DNA of 64,000 nt from Tritrichomonas musculus (Eukaryota; Parabasalia; Tritrichomonadida; Tritrichomonadidae). Shown here piece after piece: positions 46,288 through 56,594 of this stretch (within the stretch, counting starts at the first letter, position 1; each line of letters starts with the position of its first letter). The notes under the pieces are model-generated. The model ran no database searches. It was not told the DNA's origin and saw only the letters and a program-made list of their open reading frames with translations. A program made the translations under genes and the position numbers. Location: NCBI GenBank assembly GCA_039105265.1, contig JAPFFF010000002.1, positions 2,604,001 through 2,668,000 of the forward strand, given 5' to 3'.

Positions 46288-47466
46288 ATGATAACAGAAT
46301 CAAAACAAAATTCACAATCTAATTCACATTATATAGGCTTTGATGATAACATTGTAAAACTTTATCCAAGTCATTTTATAAAATGGGTGGAAGAACTTGA
46401 AAAAAATGGTCATAATAAAGCATTTTATAAAGGCATACCTATTCGTAAAAAATTTAAAGACTTAACCAAAGAAGAAATATTTAAATTGCCTGGTTGTGAT
46501 AAATTGGGTCGTAATTTTTCATTAGACCATTTGCGAAAAATCATGCTTGATAACACTGAGTTTTATCTTAAAAAGAAATGGTATTATATATCAAATAATA
46601 GTGATGATCAAAGAGAAATTATGTTGGATGGATTTCAATATGCTGGAATTGCTAAGAATCCAAAAGAATTTATAAAAAAAATGATTAAAGCATCTCAAGA
46701 TGTAATGATTAAGGCAGGTAAAAACATAATGAAGAATTTTATTAAAAAGGGTACTGTATTAGATTATTTGGACCTATATAATTTCTCTATTGACTGTAAA
46801 TATGACTCAATTGCTAAAAATATTGTTGCTTACGACCAAGAGACCATTTATGCAACTCGTGAAAAAGAAAGAAAAGACCAACGTAAAGCTAAAGAAGAAG
46901 CAAGAAGAGAAAGAGATCGAAAAAATGAAGAAGCAGCTGCAGCATGGAGAGAAGCACAACGAGCTAAAAATAAGGCAGCTTATGCAAAACGTAAAGCTAA
47001 AAAAGAAGAAGCTAAACGTAAAGCTGAAGAAGAAGCTAAACGTAAAGCTGAAGAAGAAGCTAAACAAACACAACCTAAGAAAAAAGAAACACCGATACCA
47101 TCATTACTTGAAAGCAGACGCTTAATTAAACGTACGCCATCACCATCAAAAACTGAAGAACAAAGCACAACTAAAGAAATAGAAAAAACAAATGCAAACG
47201 AAACCAGTACAATTAAAACAAGTTTGCCTATAAATAGAACTGTATTAAGTTTATCGCAAAAGAGTGATATTTTAAAGCTGCCAGGATTTGAAAATTTAGG
47301 TCATTATTTATTGAAAGAATTAAAATCATTTGTTCGCGAACGTATGCGACAATATACAACAAAAACACGTGGTTTTACAATAAAAGAGTATATGGAAATT
47401 TATAACAAAAATAAAGAAGCATTTAAACCAAGTCATGAAACGCAAAGACGAAGACGAAAACATTAA
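46288..47466 (+). CDS. Charged coiled-coil P3 protein (392 aa) with duplicated end motif
   Basis: Not a recognised family. A motif of about 45 residues occurs twice: TKEEIFKLPGCDKLGRNFSL with DHLRKIMLDNTEFYLKKK near residue 55, and SDILKLPGFENLGHYLLKEL with KSFVRERMRQY near residue 330. Between them lies a long Lys/Glu/Ala helix with tandem KRKAEEEA units. The N-terminal 190 residues seem globular. The start is 4 bp after the right target duplication of the DDE transposon, which separates the gene from its T-rich promoter motif. The motif pair might be a small DNA- or protein-binding helical domain. Confidence 0.65.
   Translation: MITESKQNSQSNSHYIGFDDNIVKLYPSHFIKWVEELEKNGHNKAFYKGIPIRKKFKDLTKEEIFKLPGCDKLGRNFSLDHLRKIMLDNTEFYLKKKWYYISNNSDDQREIMLDGFQYAGIAKNPKEFIKKMIKASQDVMIKAGKNIMKNFIKKGTVLDYLDLYNFSIDCKYDSIAKNIVAYDQETIYATREKERKDQRKAKEEARRERDRKNEEAAAAWREAQRAKNKAAYAKRKAKKEEAKRKAEEEAKRKAEEEAKQTQPKKKETPIPSLLESRRLIKRTPSPSKTEEQSTTKEIEKTNANETSTIKTSLPINRTVLSLSQKSDILKLPGFENLGHYLLKELKSFVRERMRQYTTKTRGFTIKEYMEIYNKNKEAFKPSHETQRRRRKH
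47020..47064 (+). repeat. 24-bp tandem repeat coding for KRKAEEEA
   Basis: AAACGTAAAGCTGAAGAAGAAGCT-type units, about two full copies with partial ones before. Confidence 0.85.
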
Positions 47467-47483
47467 ATATTTTTGTCAAAGTA

Positions 47484-47502
47484 TCAGGTATCAGGTATCA
47501 GG
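47484..47502. repeat. GTATCAG microsatellite
   Basis: GTATCAG repeated two to three times in the 3' region of the 392-aa gene. Confidence 0.8.
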
Positions 47503-47629
47503 TGCTAGTGAATGGATTTTGAAACAAAACTTTTTCTAATGAGAGTTAGTTTTATTTTTAATTTAAATGCACTACAAAAATTAATCTAGTTTTTTATTTT
47601 TTTAATTTTTTTATCTACAATAAAAAGAA

Positions 47630-48435
47630 TAAATAGTACATCAACTAACACATCAATTAATGCTATTATTGAACCAATCAATGAAGATTATGAATATATA
47701 CAATATAACGAAAAGCTTAGACTAATTCGTTCAATTAAAGACGATATGTATCAAATGCAAAGTATAATTAAAGCGTGTGGTTCTAAGAAACAACCGACAA
47801 GATGGTTTAATATGGTTGAAACAGATGAAATAATTAAAGAATTACGGTCTATGCAAAATTGCACTGACCAAGAATTCTTAGAAAATTCGTCTGGGGGAAT
47901 TCCCCTAGTCAAAAAACTCTATGAAGATAGGCCAAATTTACCAAATGAGTTAAAAGGTACATATGTTCATAAATTACTAGTTAATGATATTGCGTGTTGG
48001 GCTAATAGAAAATATGCAATTTATATTGCTCAGCTTCTAGATACATATTTTGAAAAACAGCGTAATCAATTACAAACAAAAGTAAATGAACAAAAGCCTC
48101 GAATGGTTCCAAATGGAAAACAAAAGAGTTATAAATATATGATTTGGAAAGAAATCATAAATGATAAACCAGAATATATAAGATTAAATTTAGTTAGGCG
48201 TAATGCTAAATCATTTTACGAGGTATCTAAAATAAGAAACACTAATGCATGCTAGTTTTATAAACCTAATCTACCTATTGCAATGACTCCTAACGAAGAT
48301 ATTAAAAACATTATCAAAAAGATTTTTAACGGAGAAGAAGCAGTAATAAAAGGTTGCAAAATAGATATTAAAATTGAATTGCTTGATAAATTAAAAGAGT
48401 TAATAACAAATTTTTTTGAATCATATCAAGAATAA
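47630..48435 (+). pseudogene. KilA-N domain gene of P3, broken
   Basis: Clear homologue of P2 33360..34124: DYEYIQYNEKLRLIRSIKDD, MYQMQSIIKACGSKK, GTYVHKLLVNDIACWANRKY, KSYKYMIWKE and NLVRRNAKSFYEV, then LPIAMTPNEDIKNIIKK. About two breaks. The palindrome CTGGGGGAATTCCCCTAG (47891..47908) lies inside, where P2 has a different short segment. Presence in both lineages shows KilA-N is ancestral in these elements. Confidence 0.82.
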
Positions 48436-48477
48436 ATATTTATTGCTACAAGATAATATATTTTTATTTTTATATAA

Positions 48478-48711
48478 ATGCAAAAACAAATACAAAATAT
48501 GGTTCCATTAAATGAAATCATTGAAAAAGTTGATTCAATTCTATCGACTCAAATGAGAAAGCTTAAACAAAATGCTAAACAAAGCAAATTAAATAATCTT
48601 AATAATATTATTATTGATGAAATGCATTGCGGAGGTTTTAGAATAATTTGTATGGATGAAAATATATCAACAGATGATATAAGGATGCTTTGCGAAAACA
48701 TTTATAATTAA
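48478..48711 (+). CDS. Hypothetical P3 protein (77 aa)
   Basis: MQKQIQNMVPLNEIIEKVDS, a Lys/Asn-rich helical middle and a compact end GGFRIICMDENISTDDIRML. Preceded by ATATATTTTTATTTTTATATAAATG, the usual start signal of these elements. No homologue recognised here. It is the last gene of the P3 stretch. Confidence 0.55.
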   Translation: MQKQIQNMVPLNEIIEKVDSILSTQMRKLKQNAKQSKLNNLNNIIIDEMHCGGFRIICMDENISTDDIRMLCENIYN

Positions 48712-49513
48712 TTTTAAAATTTTTATGACATGTGATATAAAATTATATATTAAAATGTATCATATTAAAAGAAAACCCCTCACATTTTGGTTTTTGTGAT
48801 AAAATGAATATTTATTTATGGATTTGTTTTCTATATATAATACTAAACAAAAGTTAATTTAACCATATTGCCAATAAATGCATTATTAAAGAGATATTTA
48901 AATGATTATTTAAAAAGTATTTTGTTTCTTTATATTTCCTATATTATCATACTTATATAAGATATTAGCACTGCTATAAAGAATACTTGTTAATTTATTT
49001 TTAATATATTAGGAATTTAAAAATGAAAATAACTAAAAATTAGATATATATATTAATTAAAAATATATTATATTTATATAAAATTATATATTATAAAAAG
49101 CTATATATATTTACTAACTATGATATATTTATTAATATAAAAATATTTCAAATCTAAATAATCACTATATACAAAACAACTCGTTTTTCTAACCCGGTAG
49201 CTCAAATATTCTGAAGAGCAATTCAAAATAACTCGTTTTTCTAACCCGAAATGCTCAAATATTCAATTGAATTTCTGAATATTATTTTAGAAATAAATAA
49301 AAAAATTTTTAGTTATCTATTTTAACATAACCAATTTTCAACATAAAATTAAATTGAATCTCTATTATCTTGACATATTAATGAATTTATATTTATTTAC
49401 TTTTTTATTAAACATTAAAAAATTTATAGATATTACATTAAATAAAACCAAATTTATTTTATGATTTTATAAAAGATCAAAAATTAAGATAATATTTGAA
49501 GAACTAAAATTAT
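48712..49513. other. AT-rich DNA without genes between P3 and the MITE
   Basis: Very AT-rich with no reading frame of note. Two copies of AACTCGTTTTTCTAACCCG followed by a CTCAAATATTC segment lie 53 bp apart near 49179 and 49232. It may contain the unseen P3 end or host sequence. Confidence 0.6.
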
Positions 49514-49761
49514 TTAAGGTACAAATCCAGTACGTTATTTTTTGAATAGGAGAACGTTTTTTATTTGAATAGTTGCATGTCTCTGAAAAAGTTTAAATTG
49601 ACTAGGTTTGTTTTTGACACTTATTTTACAATTTAAATAAACATTATGACATGTTATATGAAATGGATGAAAATAATCGTTTTTTATTTAACATGTCATC
49701 ATATTCTTTGAGAATGTCAAAAAAAATTGCGGTTACTAAACGTACTGGATTTGTACCTTAA
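49514..49761. mobile_element. 248-bp MITE with 23-bp terminal inverted repeats
   Basis: TTAAGGTACAAATCCAGTAC at the left and its reverse complement at the right (GTACTGGATTTGTACCTTAA), extending to 23 bp. The ends are TTAA, so the target duplication is TA or TTAA. An internal inverted pair GACATGTTA/TAACATGTC surrounds the centre. No coding capacity. The ends do not match the mariner copy at 57734..59000. Confidence 0.88.
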
Positions 49762-49824
49762 GTTGCCAAAATAATTAAAATTCTTTTATTTATTGAATTT
49801 ATATTTATTTCATTTATTTTGGAA

Positions 49825-50124
49825 AGTAGTAATAGTATGTTCGTATTGACCCCCAGATAATAATTCATTGGAAACCCCCCTCAGGAACCAAGCTCAAAAC
49901 CTCATTTTGAAAATTAGTGAAAAAATTATCCACAGGGTTTAAATTTTAATTAGCCTTCATAATCTGTTGTAGAACAAGGCCTGTCATAAAGCGCTAAACA
50001 CTCATTTTAAAATTTATTTCAAAGTTAATTTGGGATTTAATTTTTAAATAAGGGCTCCAGAATGAATCTGAGAACAAGTTATAAAATTTTAATTTAAGAA
50101 TTTGTTTTTTTATCTTATTTAAAA
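49825..50124. repeat. Putative P4 left terminal region, noncoding
   Basis: 300 bp without gene. Fragmentary resemblance to the P2 TIR as described; the matching inverted copy would be right of the window, so this could not be confirmed. Confidence 0.5.
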
Positions 50125-50517
50125 ATGCAACAACGCATCGACCATATCATTTCTGAATTACTTGCTTTAAAATCTGAAATTGAAACAAAGCAAACCGAAT
50201 CAACTGAACAACCAATTGAAACACCAACTGAACAATCCGAGCAAGGCTCTGCTGAATCAACTGAACAATCAAATGAATTAAATCCTATACGAAGAAGAAC
50301 AAATCGCTCATTTCCATTAAACAAATCGAAGTTTTTAAATGATGAACAGAGAGACCAAGTTCTCCAATTTGCTTCTGACCATAAAGAAACAATTATGAAC
50401 CAACCAAGGTCTAATCGAATTCAATTCCTTCAGAATCTAATTCATGAACAATTAAATATCAATTTATCGTTATACATGACGGGAAAGCTGATTCAAATAA
50501 TCTCATCCAACAATTAA
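50125..50517 (+). CDS. Small conserved Polinton protein (130 aa), P4 copy
   Basis: MQQRIDHIISELLALKSEIE, a Glu/Thr/Gln-rich disordered stretch, then the conserved block NKSKFLNDEQRDQVLQFASD and YMTGKLIQIISS. Related to 12..362 (P1) and 38291..38824 (P2). It faces the fibre gene stop to stop, 24 bp apart, whereas in P1/P2 the polymerase and other genes lie between the two. Function unknown. Confidence 0.72.
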   Translation: MQQRIDHIISELLALKSEIETKQTESTEQPIETPTEQSEQGSAESTEQSNELNPIRRRTNRSFPLNKSKFLNDEQRDQVLQFASDHKETIMNQPRSNRIQFLQNLIHEQLNINLSLYMTGKLIQIISSNN

Positions 50518-50541
50518 GCTAAAAAATTTTTTTTATACTAT

Positions 50542-52794
50542 TTATGCCTTAAAGCATGCAATTGTTTTATTATCTATTATTGCAGTTATGATACCAACAG
50601 TCATTCTTCTAATTTTTGATGTAATTGCAGTTTGGCCGGCAAGTATTTTCAATTTATTATCCTCATTATCAATAAATACTTCATCCCCAATACCATAACA
50701 AGATGAATCATCAACTTTCAAAAGATAATCACCATGGGAAGCAAATGTTATAGCATTATTTTTTTCATCAATTCTAACACAAATACCAACATATTCTTTC
50801 CATGAACCAGTAGTTTTGACACTGCAAATACAATCTGTAGTATCATTCACAGTTGATGGTATCCACGTATCACCATCATGTTTATATACCTTACCAGTCA
50901 TATATACTGGAGCTCCAATAACGAAATCATTAATAGAGTTCATTGATGATTCAATCGGAGAGTAATGTGTGATTGTATTTGAACCGTTTGATGTAATTGT
51001 ACCGTTAACTAAAAGATTAGAGTCAATTTTTGTATTTCTTGCAGTACCAAACATTGAAAAAGATTGAAATTTATAACCATCAACATATATATCCAATTCA
51101 CCTGAATTAGCAACTTTTGAAGATTTATATTCAAAATCAGTATTATATACATCATTATATCCAAAACTAATTGAAGTAATAACATTCGCATCAACAGAAC
51201 TATAAAATTTAGCTATATTACTTGATGGACTAGTTATTTCTAATAAACTATTTTTTGCCACATAACCCGACAAATCGACAGGTTCAGGAATTTCACTCTT
51301 TACTTGCTCAATAGCACGGGCCAACTCTGTTGTCAATGCAAAGTTATCATTTACATATTTCACCGAAGTAATCATATCATCGCTCACAGGTTGGTTACTG
51401 ATTAATGTGATAGATGCATCATATATATTAGTCAATGTATCATCCTCAGCTCTCAATGAAACAATACCTGAATTTACATGAATATCTATCAATTCATCCC
51501 CGGAGGGGCTGAGAGCTTGCGCATCACTTGACTCGCCACTGGTTGATTTGTATATTAAATTCACGTTATTTCGTCTAGAATATTTGTATTCAGCTTCTTC
51601 ATATGATGTATCATCAACATTTCGTTTGAATTTGACGATTATATTTTTGGTTGTTATCACTTTTCTTACATCATCATTTGGGATTACACAACCACTATCA
51701 TTCTGTGTACATTGAATTACGAATTGTTCTAGACTTCCATCAACAACATTTGCAGTTTTAATGAATGGTGATTCGATTTGAGCTCTAATGAAATTATAAG
51801 CTATAGGATAAAGATAATGTAATGTACTAGTCGTTGTATATGTAATTTGCCCATCACTATGACGCCATTTTATTATATCAATTAATTTACCATTATTATC
51901 ATACCTCTCCATGTTATCAAAAGTGCTAGTAGAAACATTTGGTTTAAATATTACATCAATATGCATTATATCATCATCTATTATATTATTAACTTTTGAA
52001 TCTCCCCAATTAACATCAAATATCAAATGAACTCCAGCATTGGGTAGCTGAGGGGTAATAAGGGGACCATCCGTTATATTTGGTAAATATTCAATATTCA
52101 ATTCAGTGCCATACAATGCAGTACTCAACGCAGATTCATTAACCAAATCTGTGGGTACCTCAGGGATTTCACTTTTCAAAGCATATTTACCATCAGCCAC
52201 ATCCTTGGTCTCATATTTATCTAATTCATAAGCCAATTCATCTTCATCAACAAACTTCTCATCAGTTTGTGCGCTAGTATAATATGGTGTCAAGTCAACA
52301 GGTTCTGGGATATCTGTTGAGAGTGCATACTTGGTCATATCTGGTAAGTCTTGTGTCTTCACATACTCACTTAAGTTCGTAAGCTTCGCATATGGTTCCA
52401 AAGCAGTTGTCAAAGCAGATTCATTAACCAAATCTGTAGGTATTTCAGGTATGTCAGTTGATAATGCAAAGTTGTTAACAATGTAATCACGTAATGTATT
52501 AACACCTTTTTGAATTTCTTCACTACTAGCATACTTTAATAATTCTTTATTGAATTCCTCTATTTTCAAATAATCGAATAAATCAGTTGTTTTCGCATAC
52601 TCATCAAGATTTGTAAGCTTAGCGTATGGTTCCAATAATTCTTTCAATTCCTCAGTATTCAAGCTTGACCCTAAATTATTTCCGTTATTGCATTGACACC
52701 CACATGAAGTGGAATATTTCTTAATATATTCAATAATCAATTCATCAATTGTATTAACTTTTTTTATAGTACCCGCTTGTTCTATCGTGAACAT
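50542..52794 (-). CDS. Modular tail-fibre-like protein of P4 (about 750 aa)
   Basis: I start at MFTIEQAGTIKKVNTIDELI (52794) to match P1/P2; an upstream in-frame ATG exists at 52818 but overlaps the divergent gene. It has the same conserved C-terminus and LAYELDKYETK repeats. One unique module is shared with P2 (YGTELNIEYLPNITDGP and onward), another with P1 (SNIAKFYSSVDANVITSISF), so P4 combines modules of both. A hairpin-bearing insert of 10 codons (near 51498..51527) separates GESS from ELIDIHV, which are adjacent in P2. Confidence 0.72.
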   Translation of the reverse strand: MFTIEQAGTIKKVNTIDELIIEYIKKYSTSCGCQCNNGNNLGSSLNTEELKELLEPYAKLTNLDEYAKTTDLFDYLKIEEFNKELLKYASSEEIQKGVNTLRDYIVNNFALSTDIPEIPTDLVNESALTTALEPYAKLTNLSEYVKTQDLPDMTKYALSTDIPEPVDLTPYYTSAQTDEKFVDEDELAYELDKYETKDVADGKYALKSEIPEVPTDLVNESALSTALYGTELNIEYLPNITDGPLITPQLPNAGVHLIFDVNWGDSKVNNIIDDDIMHIDVIFKPNVSTSTFDNMERYDNNGKLIDIIKWRHSDGQITYTTTSTLHYLYPIAYNFIRAQIESPFIKTANVVDGSLEQFVIQCTQNDSGCVIPNDDVRKVITTKNIIVKFKRNVDDTSYEEAEYKYSRRNNVNLIYKSTSGESSDAQALSPSGDELIDIHVNSGIVSLRAEDDTLTNIYDASITLISNQPVSDDMITSVKYVNDNFALTTELARAIEQVKSEIPEPVDLSGYVAKNSLLEITSPSSNIAKFYSSVDANVITSISFGYNDVYNTDFEYKSSKVANSGELDIYVDGYKFQSFSMFGTARNTKIDSNLLVNGTITSNGSNTITHYSPIESSMNSINDFVIGAPVYMTGKVYKHDGDTWIPSTVNDTTDCICSVKTTGSWKEYVGICVRIDEKNNAITFASHGDYLLKVDDSSCYGIGDEVFIDNEDNKLKILAGQTAITSKIRRMTVGIITAIIDNKTIACFKA
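51498..51527. repeat. Hairpin repeat inside the P4 fibre gene
   Basis: CCCC-GGA-GGGG followed by a weaker CTGAGAGCTTGCGCATC segment. Absent from P2 in an otherwise alignable module: 30 bp difference, in frame. Confidence 0.7.
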
Positions 52795-52808
52795 TTTGGG
52801 AATAATAA

Positions 52809-55292
52809 ATGATAACAAACATAAACGAAGATTTCATACTAAACGAAGTAAAAAAAAGGGACTATCAAGATATGCTCATATTCATGTTCCAAAATAGTAA
52901 GTTAACACAAATAACAACAATTATTGGTAATATTATTGAGTATCTTAAGAATCCTCGTAACTATGTCAAAGATGTAAAAACAAATTTAAAAGATATGCTT
53001 GATAAATATAACGCAAAGCCTAAAGGAACTTCAAGACAAAAAAATGAATTAGCTAGAATACTTGATTCAAAAGCGAATTACTTTATTGATTTAACTAACT
53101 ATCTGAAAAATAAAGAAAAACCTGGTGTCATTCCACAAATTGAGGAGGAAGAAGAGCCAGATTTAGCAGACCATTATTTCAGAAATCGACTTAATAAAGA
53201 CATTGAATCACTTGGTGATTTAGTTATACTTGATAGTAATCATATTAATGCTTTACAATTATTTTATCGTATTGCTGATGACTCAGAGAAGTATTCAGTA
53301 TTCAATAAAAAAGATACCGCACAGATTCAATCACTTGTCAAATCGTTAACAAATAATATAGACTCACATAAAAACAATGAGGCATCAGATAATATAAATA
53401 ACCTAATGCAATTTGAGAATATTAGAAGAAAAAACAATATTGAAACAATGAGGAAGATAGCAGAATCTAATCAAGAAGGTCAACAATTATTAGATGCTTA
53501 CAATAAATCTTCTACATTTGATGCTAATCAACTTAAGAAATTTGGGTTATTAAACGACGAATTTAGTGCTGAAAACCTTTATGATTATTATAATCGAGCT
53601 ATAAATCCCAAAGATGATTCTGACATCAGAGTAAAAAAACTTGTATTACAATTACATGATGCAATACGTGAAACAAACATATTTGAAGAAACAACTGAGC
53701 CTAAAAACAAAAAGAAGCTCAAACAATTAATAAAGTATATTAAGGAAAATGGGGACCGAGAAATATTTTATAACATGAATAGTGAATCTGAGCAAAGCGT
53801 TAACGATACTAATGATGATAATGAATATTTTTCCATTCCTAAATCAATGTCAAAGCCTGTATTTAAATCACCATCTAAAAAACCCGTAGTTAGTTCTGCA
53901 AACTACGAAGATTTATTTAATGTTGATATTGAAGCACCAAAAGGTGTACCAAAAATCGATAATGATGAATTCAAAAGCGATTATATGCAGTCTGTCCCAA
54001 CTGGTAAACGTGCTGGTAAAACATTTGAAGCTTCACAAAAACGTTTAAATGACTTATACATTTTCGAAAACAAACAAAGTATCGATGTTAGTAAATTCCG
54101 AGGGGAATTATTTGATATTCTTATTAATGGTAATTATCGTATTAAATTCTCTCCAAAATGTGCTACAAGAGATGGCGCAGAAGCCTATTGTAAGAAGAAA
54201 TTTGATAAAAATGGATATCCATTATATCGATTAATTCCTGCAAGGAGAGACACATTAGACCCTCTTGGTAATCCAATTTGTGACTTAAATGGCGACAAAG
54301 TAGAGGACATCGTTATTGTTGATACTCGTGGTAAACCTGTTATAATTAATGGATTCCGTCTTGTTAAAGCAGACCCTTATAAGAAATTATGGCAAACCGA
54401 ACACATTGCTGGTAAAACAAATGATTCATTTGAAGTATGGATGAAAAATCTTACGGGCACTACTAAAACATGGAATTATAAACAAGACCAATGGGATGCT
54501 GGTAAAATCAAGACTAAATATGATGAAAAGTTCAATAAAGCAGTTATTGCTTATCAGAAGGTTGGCTTATCTAAACCCAAAGTCAGCACCAAACTTAATG
54601 CAAGAGGATTATGGAGTTCAATCTTTTCAAAAATATGGCAATTAGCACTCTTTAATATGTTTGGAGGTGAAGTTGAAATTGATGGAAAACGTGTAGATTA
54701 TCAATTTATGGAACCATTGAAGTGTTTATTCAGTTACTTAAAAACATGTACCGCTGTATTTATTTTACAATATGAATTGCAAGTAATGAAATCACATGAA
54801 TGTAATAATTGGAATGAATGGGTTAAATATAAAAAAGTACACTCAAAAACAGTAAATTCTGAATTAGGTCTTAAGATTCAAGATGATTATAATAATAATA
54901 TGAAAGATTTTATTCCAATTGGCGGTGAAATAAATGGTTAATCTGAAATATCAGAACGATTAGGAGAAATATTATCCCAAACAATTAAACTAATAATTAA
55001 CGTTGGACTTGGATATACAGAAGAAAAGAAAGGACGATTTGTACAATTAGTACGGGAAATATTGGAAGATAAATTGACTAAAGAAGAAAAGAAACAATTA
55101 CGAGAACACTTTGGTTCAAATATTGATAAACATATTAATTTGAATGTTGGCGGAAATTACATTGAAGTTAAAAATTTGTATAAATCATTGTATGATAATT
55201 ATCGCGACAAAACATATATTAAATCAAGAACTGATGAAAAACTAGCTAATGTTGAATCTGATGATGACGATGAAGCTGAAGATGAAGCATAA
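52809..55292 (+). pseudogene. Large conserved acidic Polinton protein of P4, broken
   Basis: Homologue of P1 8736..11033 and P2 28236..30725. The helical N-terminus (IIGNIIEYLKNPRNYVKDVK), the middle block shared with P2 (QLKKFGLLNDEFSAENLYDY), and the conserved region with INGNYRIKFSP, YRLIPARRD, DLNGDKVEDIVIVD, KADPYKKLWQ and SSIFSKIWQL are all visible; it ends in an Asp/Glu run. About one break. Its start is 14 bp from the divergent fibre gene start. Function unknown. Confidence 0.75.
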
Positions 55293-55308
55293 AAAAATAT
55301 TTAAATAT

Positions 55309-56526
55309 TTATTTTTTTGGTAATCTGAAAGTTGATATATGTGTTTTTGGTTTGTTTTCTGACTTACTCTCATTAATCTTTGGTAGGTTTCCATTGGTTG
55401 CATTATTTGGTTCATTGGTTAAAGATGATTTTTTTGGCTCTGCATTAAAATTAAAATTAGTACCTGTTGGTATATTAAATGTTGTGGGTTGAAAGTAATT
55501 CATTGGACTAAAGTTATTAGGATTTTGTTGTACAGAGCTTTGAGGTTTCATCCATGTATTTGAGGTCGCTACATTGCTGAAAATAGAGCTCGGTAATGTC
55601 TCAACATCTGGTTTCATTGTAGACGTACTGTCATTTTCAGCCGAGCTTTGCTCATTTTCGACCTCTGGTCTCAGCCGCGTAGCGGTTTCTTTATCCAAAC
55701 CCTGTAACATAGATGGAACTGGAGGATTTATTTTTTTAGGTCTTATTTCATCATAATCATATTTCTTATTGATATCAACATTACTTGTTTCATATTTACC
55801 ATCATTATCATTTTCTGAAATATCCATTAATGGTTCAAGGCTTTCAGGAGTTTCATTAAAATGGACTTTTAATAATGGACTTACATAATTAGATTTAAAT
55901 ACATTAATAACAGGAAAATGGTAATGCCAATTTTGAAATTCATATTTAAATTTTTTTAAATCAGCTTCCTCATTCAAATTTCGTAATTCTACACGATTCC
56001 ATTCATTCATAAAAGTTTCAGGTTTGAAACAAAGAAATATGTGTAACGGAAGTGGTTTGATTTTTCTATTTACATCTCCTTCGGAATCTAATTCAAAACA
56101 GAAATTATTTGTTTCTTTAATAGCATATTTATATCCACAATCTTCCATTAATACAATATATGATTTATTTAGTTCATCAAACCATCTTTCAACAAATTTA
56201 ATATCTGTATTTCCAATTTTAGAACCAATTTCAATAGAAATGACAAATTTTCTTTTTAAATAAGGACGTTTATTATCTAAGATGTTCATTTTTGTATTCA
56301 TATCAACTTTCTTAGGTAAATTTAACAATATATTATCACCTTCCATAAAAACAAATAAATCTTGATAATTACTACTCAAATAGAAGTAAACTTTCTTATC
56401 TTTTTTATCAATATATGAATATAATGTGTGAGTTCTATCTAGAATAATTGCATCCTTATCAATTAAATTAGATTCTTGTTCTGCTGTTAATACTTCTTTA
56501 TTTTCATCCTTTGTTTTACGTATCAT
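55309..56526 (-). CDS. Variable-slot protein (405 aa), P4 version
   Basis: The N-terminal 230 residues seem globular (KKVYFYLSSNYQDLFVFMEG, SYIVLMEDCGYKYA, LPLHIFLCFKPETFMNEW), followed by a disordered Ser/Asn/Pro tail. Weak similarity to the P1 slot protein in order of motifs and in NETPES; none to the P2 protein. Three hairpins in a row (55643..55685) code part of the tail (RLRPEVENEQSSAE). It lies between the large acidic gene and the 126-aa gene as in P1/P2. Confidence 0.72.
   Translation of the reverse strand: MIRKTKDENKEVLTAEQESNLIDKDAIILDRTHTLYSYIDKKDKKVYFYLSSNYQDLFVFMEGDNILLNLPKKVDMNTKMNILDNKRPYLKRKFVISIEIGSKIGNTDIKFVERWFDELNKSYIVLMEDCGYKYAIKETNNFCFELDSEGDVNRKIKPLPLHIFLCFKPETFMNEWNRVELRNLNEEADLKKFKYEFQNWHYHFPVINVFKSNYVSPLLKVHFNETPESLEPLMDISENDNDGKYETSNVDINKKYDYDEIRPKKINPPVPSMLQGLDKETATRLRPEVENEQSSAENDSTSTMKPDVETLPSSIFSNVATSNTWMKPQSSVQQNPNNFSPMNYFQPTTFNIPTGTNFNFNAEPKKSSLTNEPNNATNGNLPKINESKSENKPKTHISTFRLPKK
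55643..55685. repeat. Triple hairpin in the P4 variable-slot gene
   Basis: GAGC-TTT-GCTC, GACC-TCT-GGTC and CCGC-GTA-GCGG, each a perfect 4-bp stem with a 3-base loop, 6 and 4 bp apart. Confidence 0.8.
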
Positions 56527-56594
56527 TTTTCATTTGGAACAAAAACAATAAGGCCTAAATGGCTATTCGATGCCTAGCAAACAAAAAAACCTAT

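Larger units (their letters stand above)
46278..48720 (+). mobile_element. P3 segment 3
   Basis: Continuation of the older Polinton to the right of the DDE transposon: a 392-aa gene, a broken KilA-N gene homologous to the P2 gene, and a 77-aa gene. The true right end of P3 was not found; the boundary is the end of recognisable genes. Confidence 0.6.

Noticed and set aside
46807-47168. Opposite-strand Phe/Ser-rich frames
   Set aside because: Shadow of the Lys/Glu coiled-coil gene on the other strand.
48771-48800. CCCCTCAC segment as the right end of P3
   Set aside because: No matching terminal sequence or duplication could be found to support it.
52795-52818. Upstream start for the P4 fibre gene
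   Set aside because: Would overlap the divergent gene start; homologues begin at MFTIEQ.
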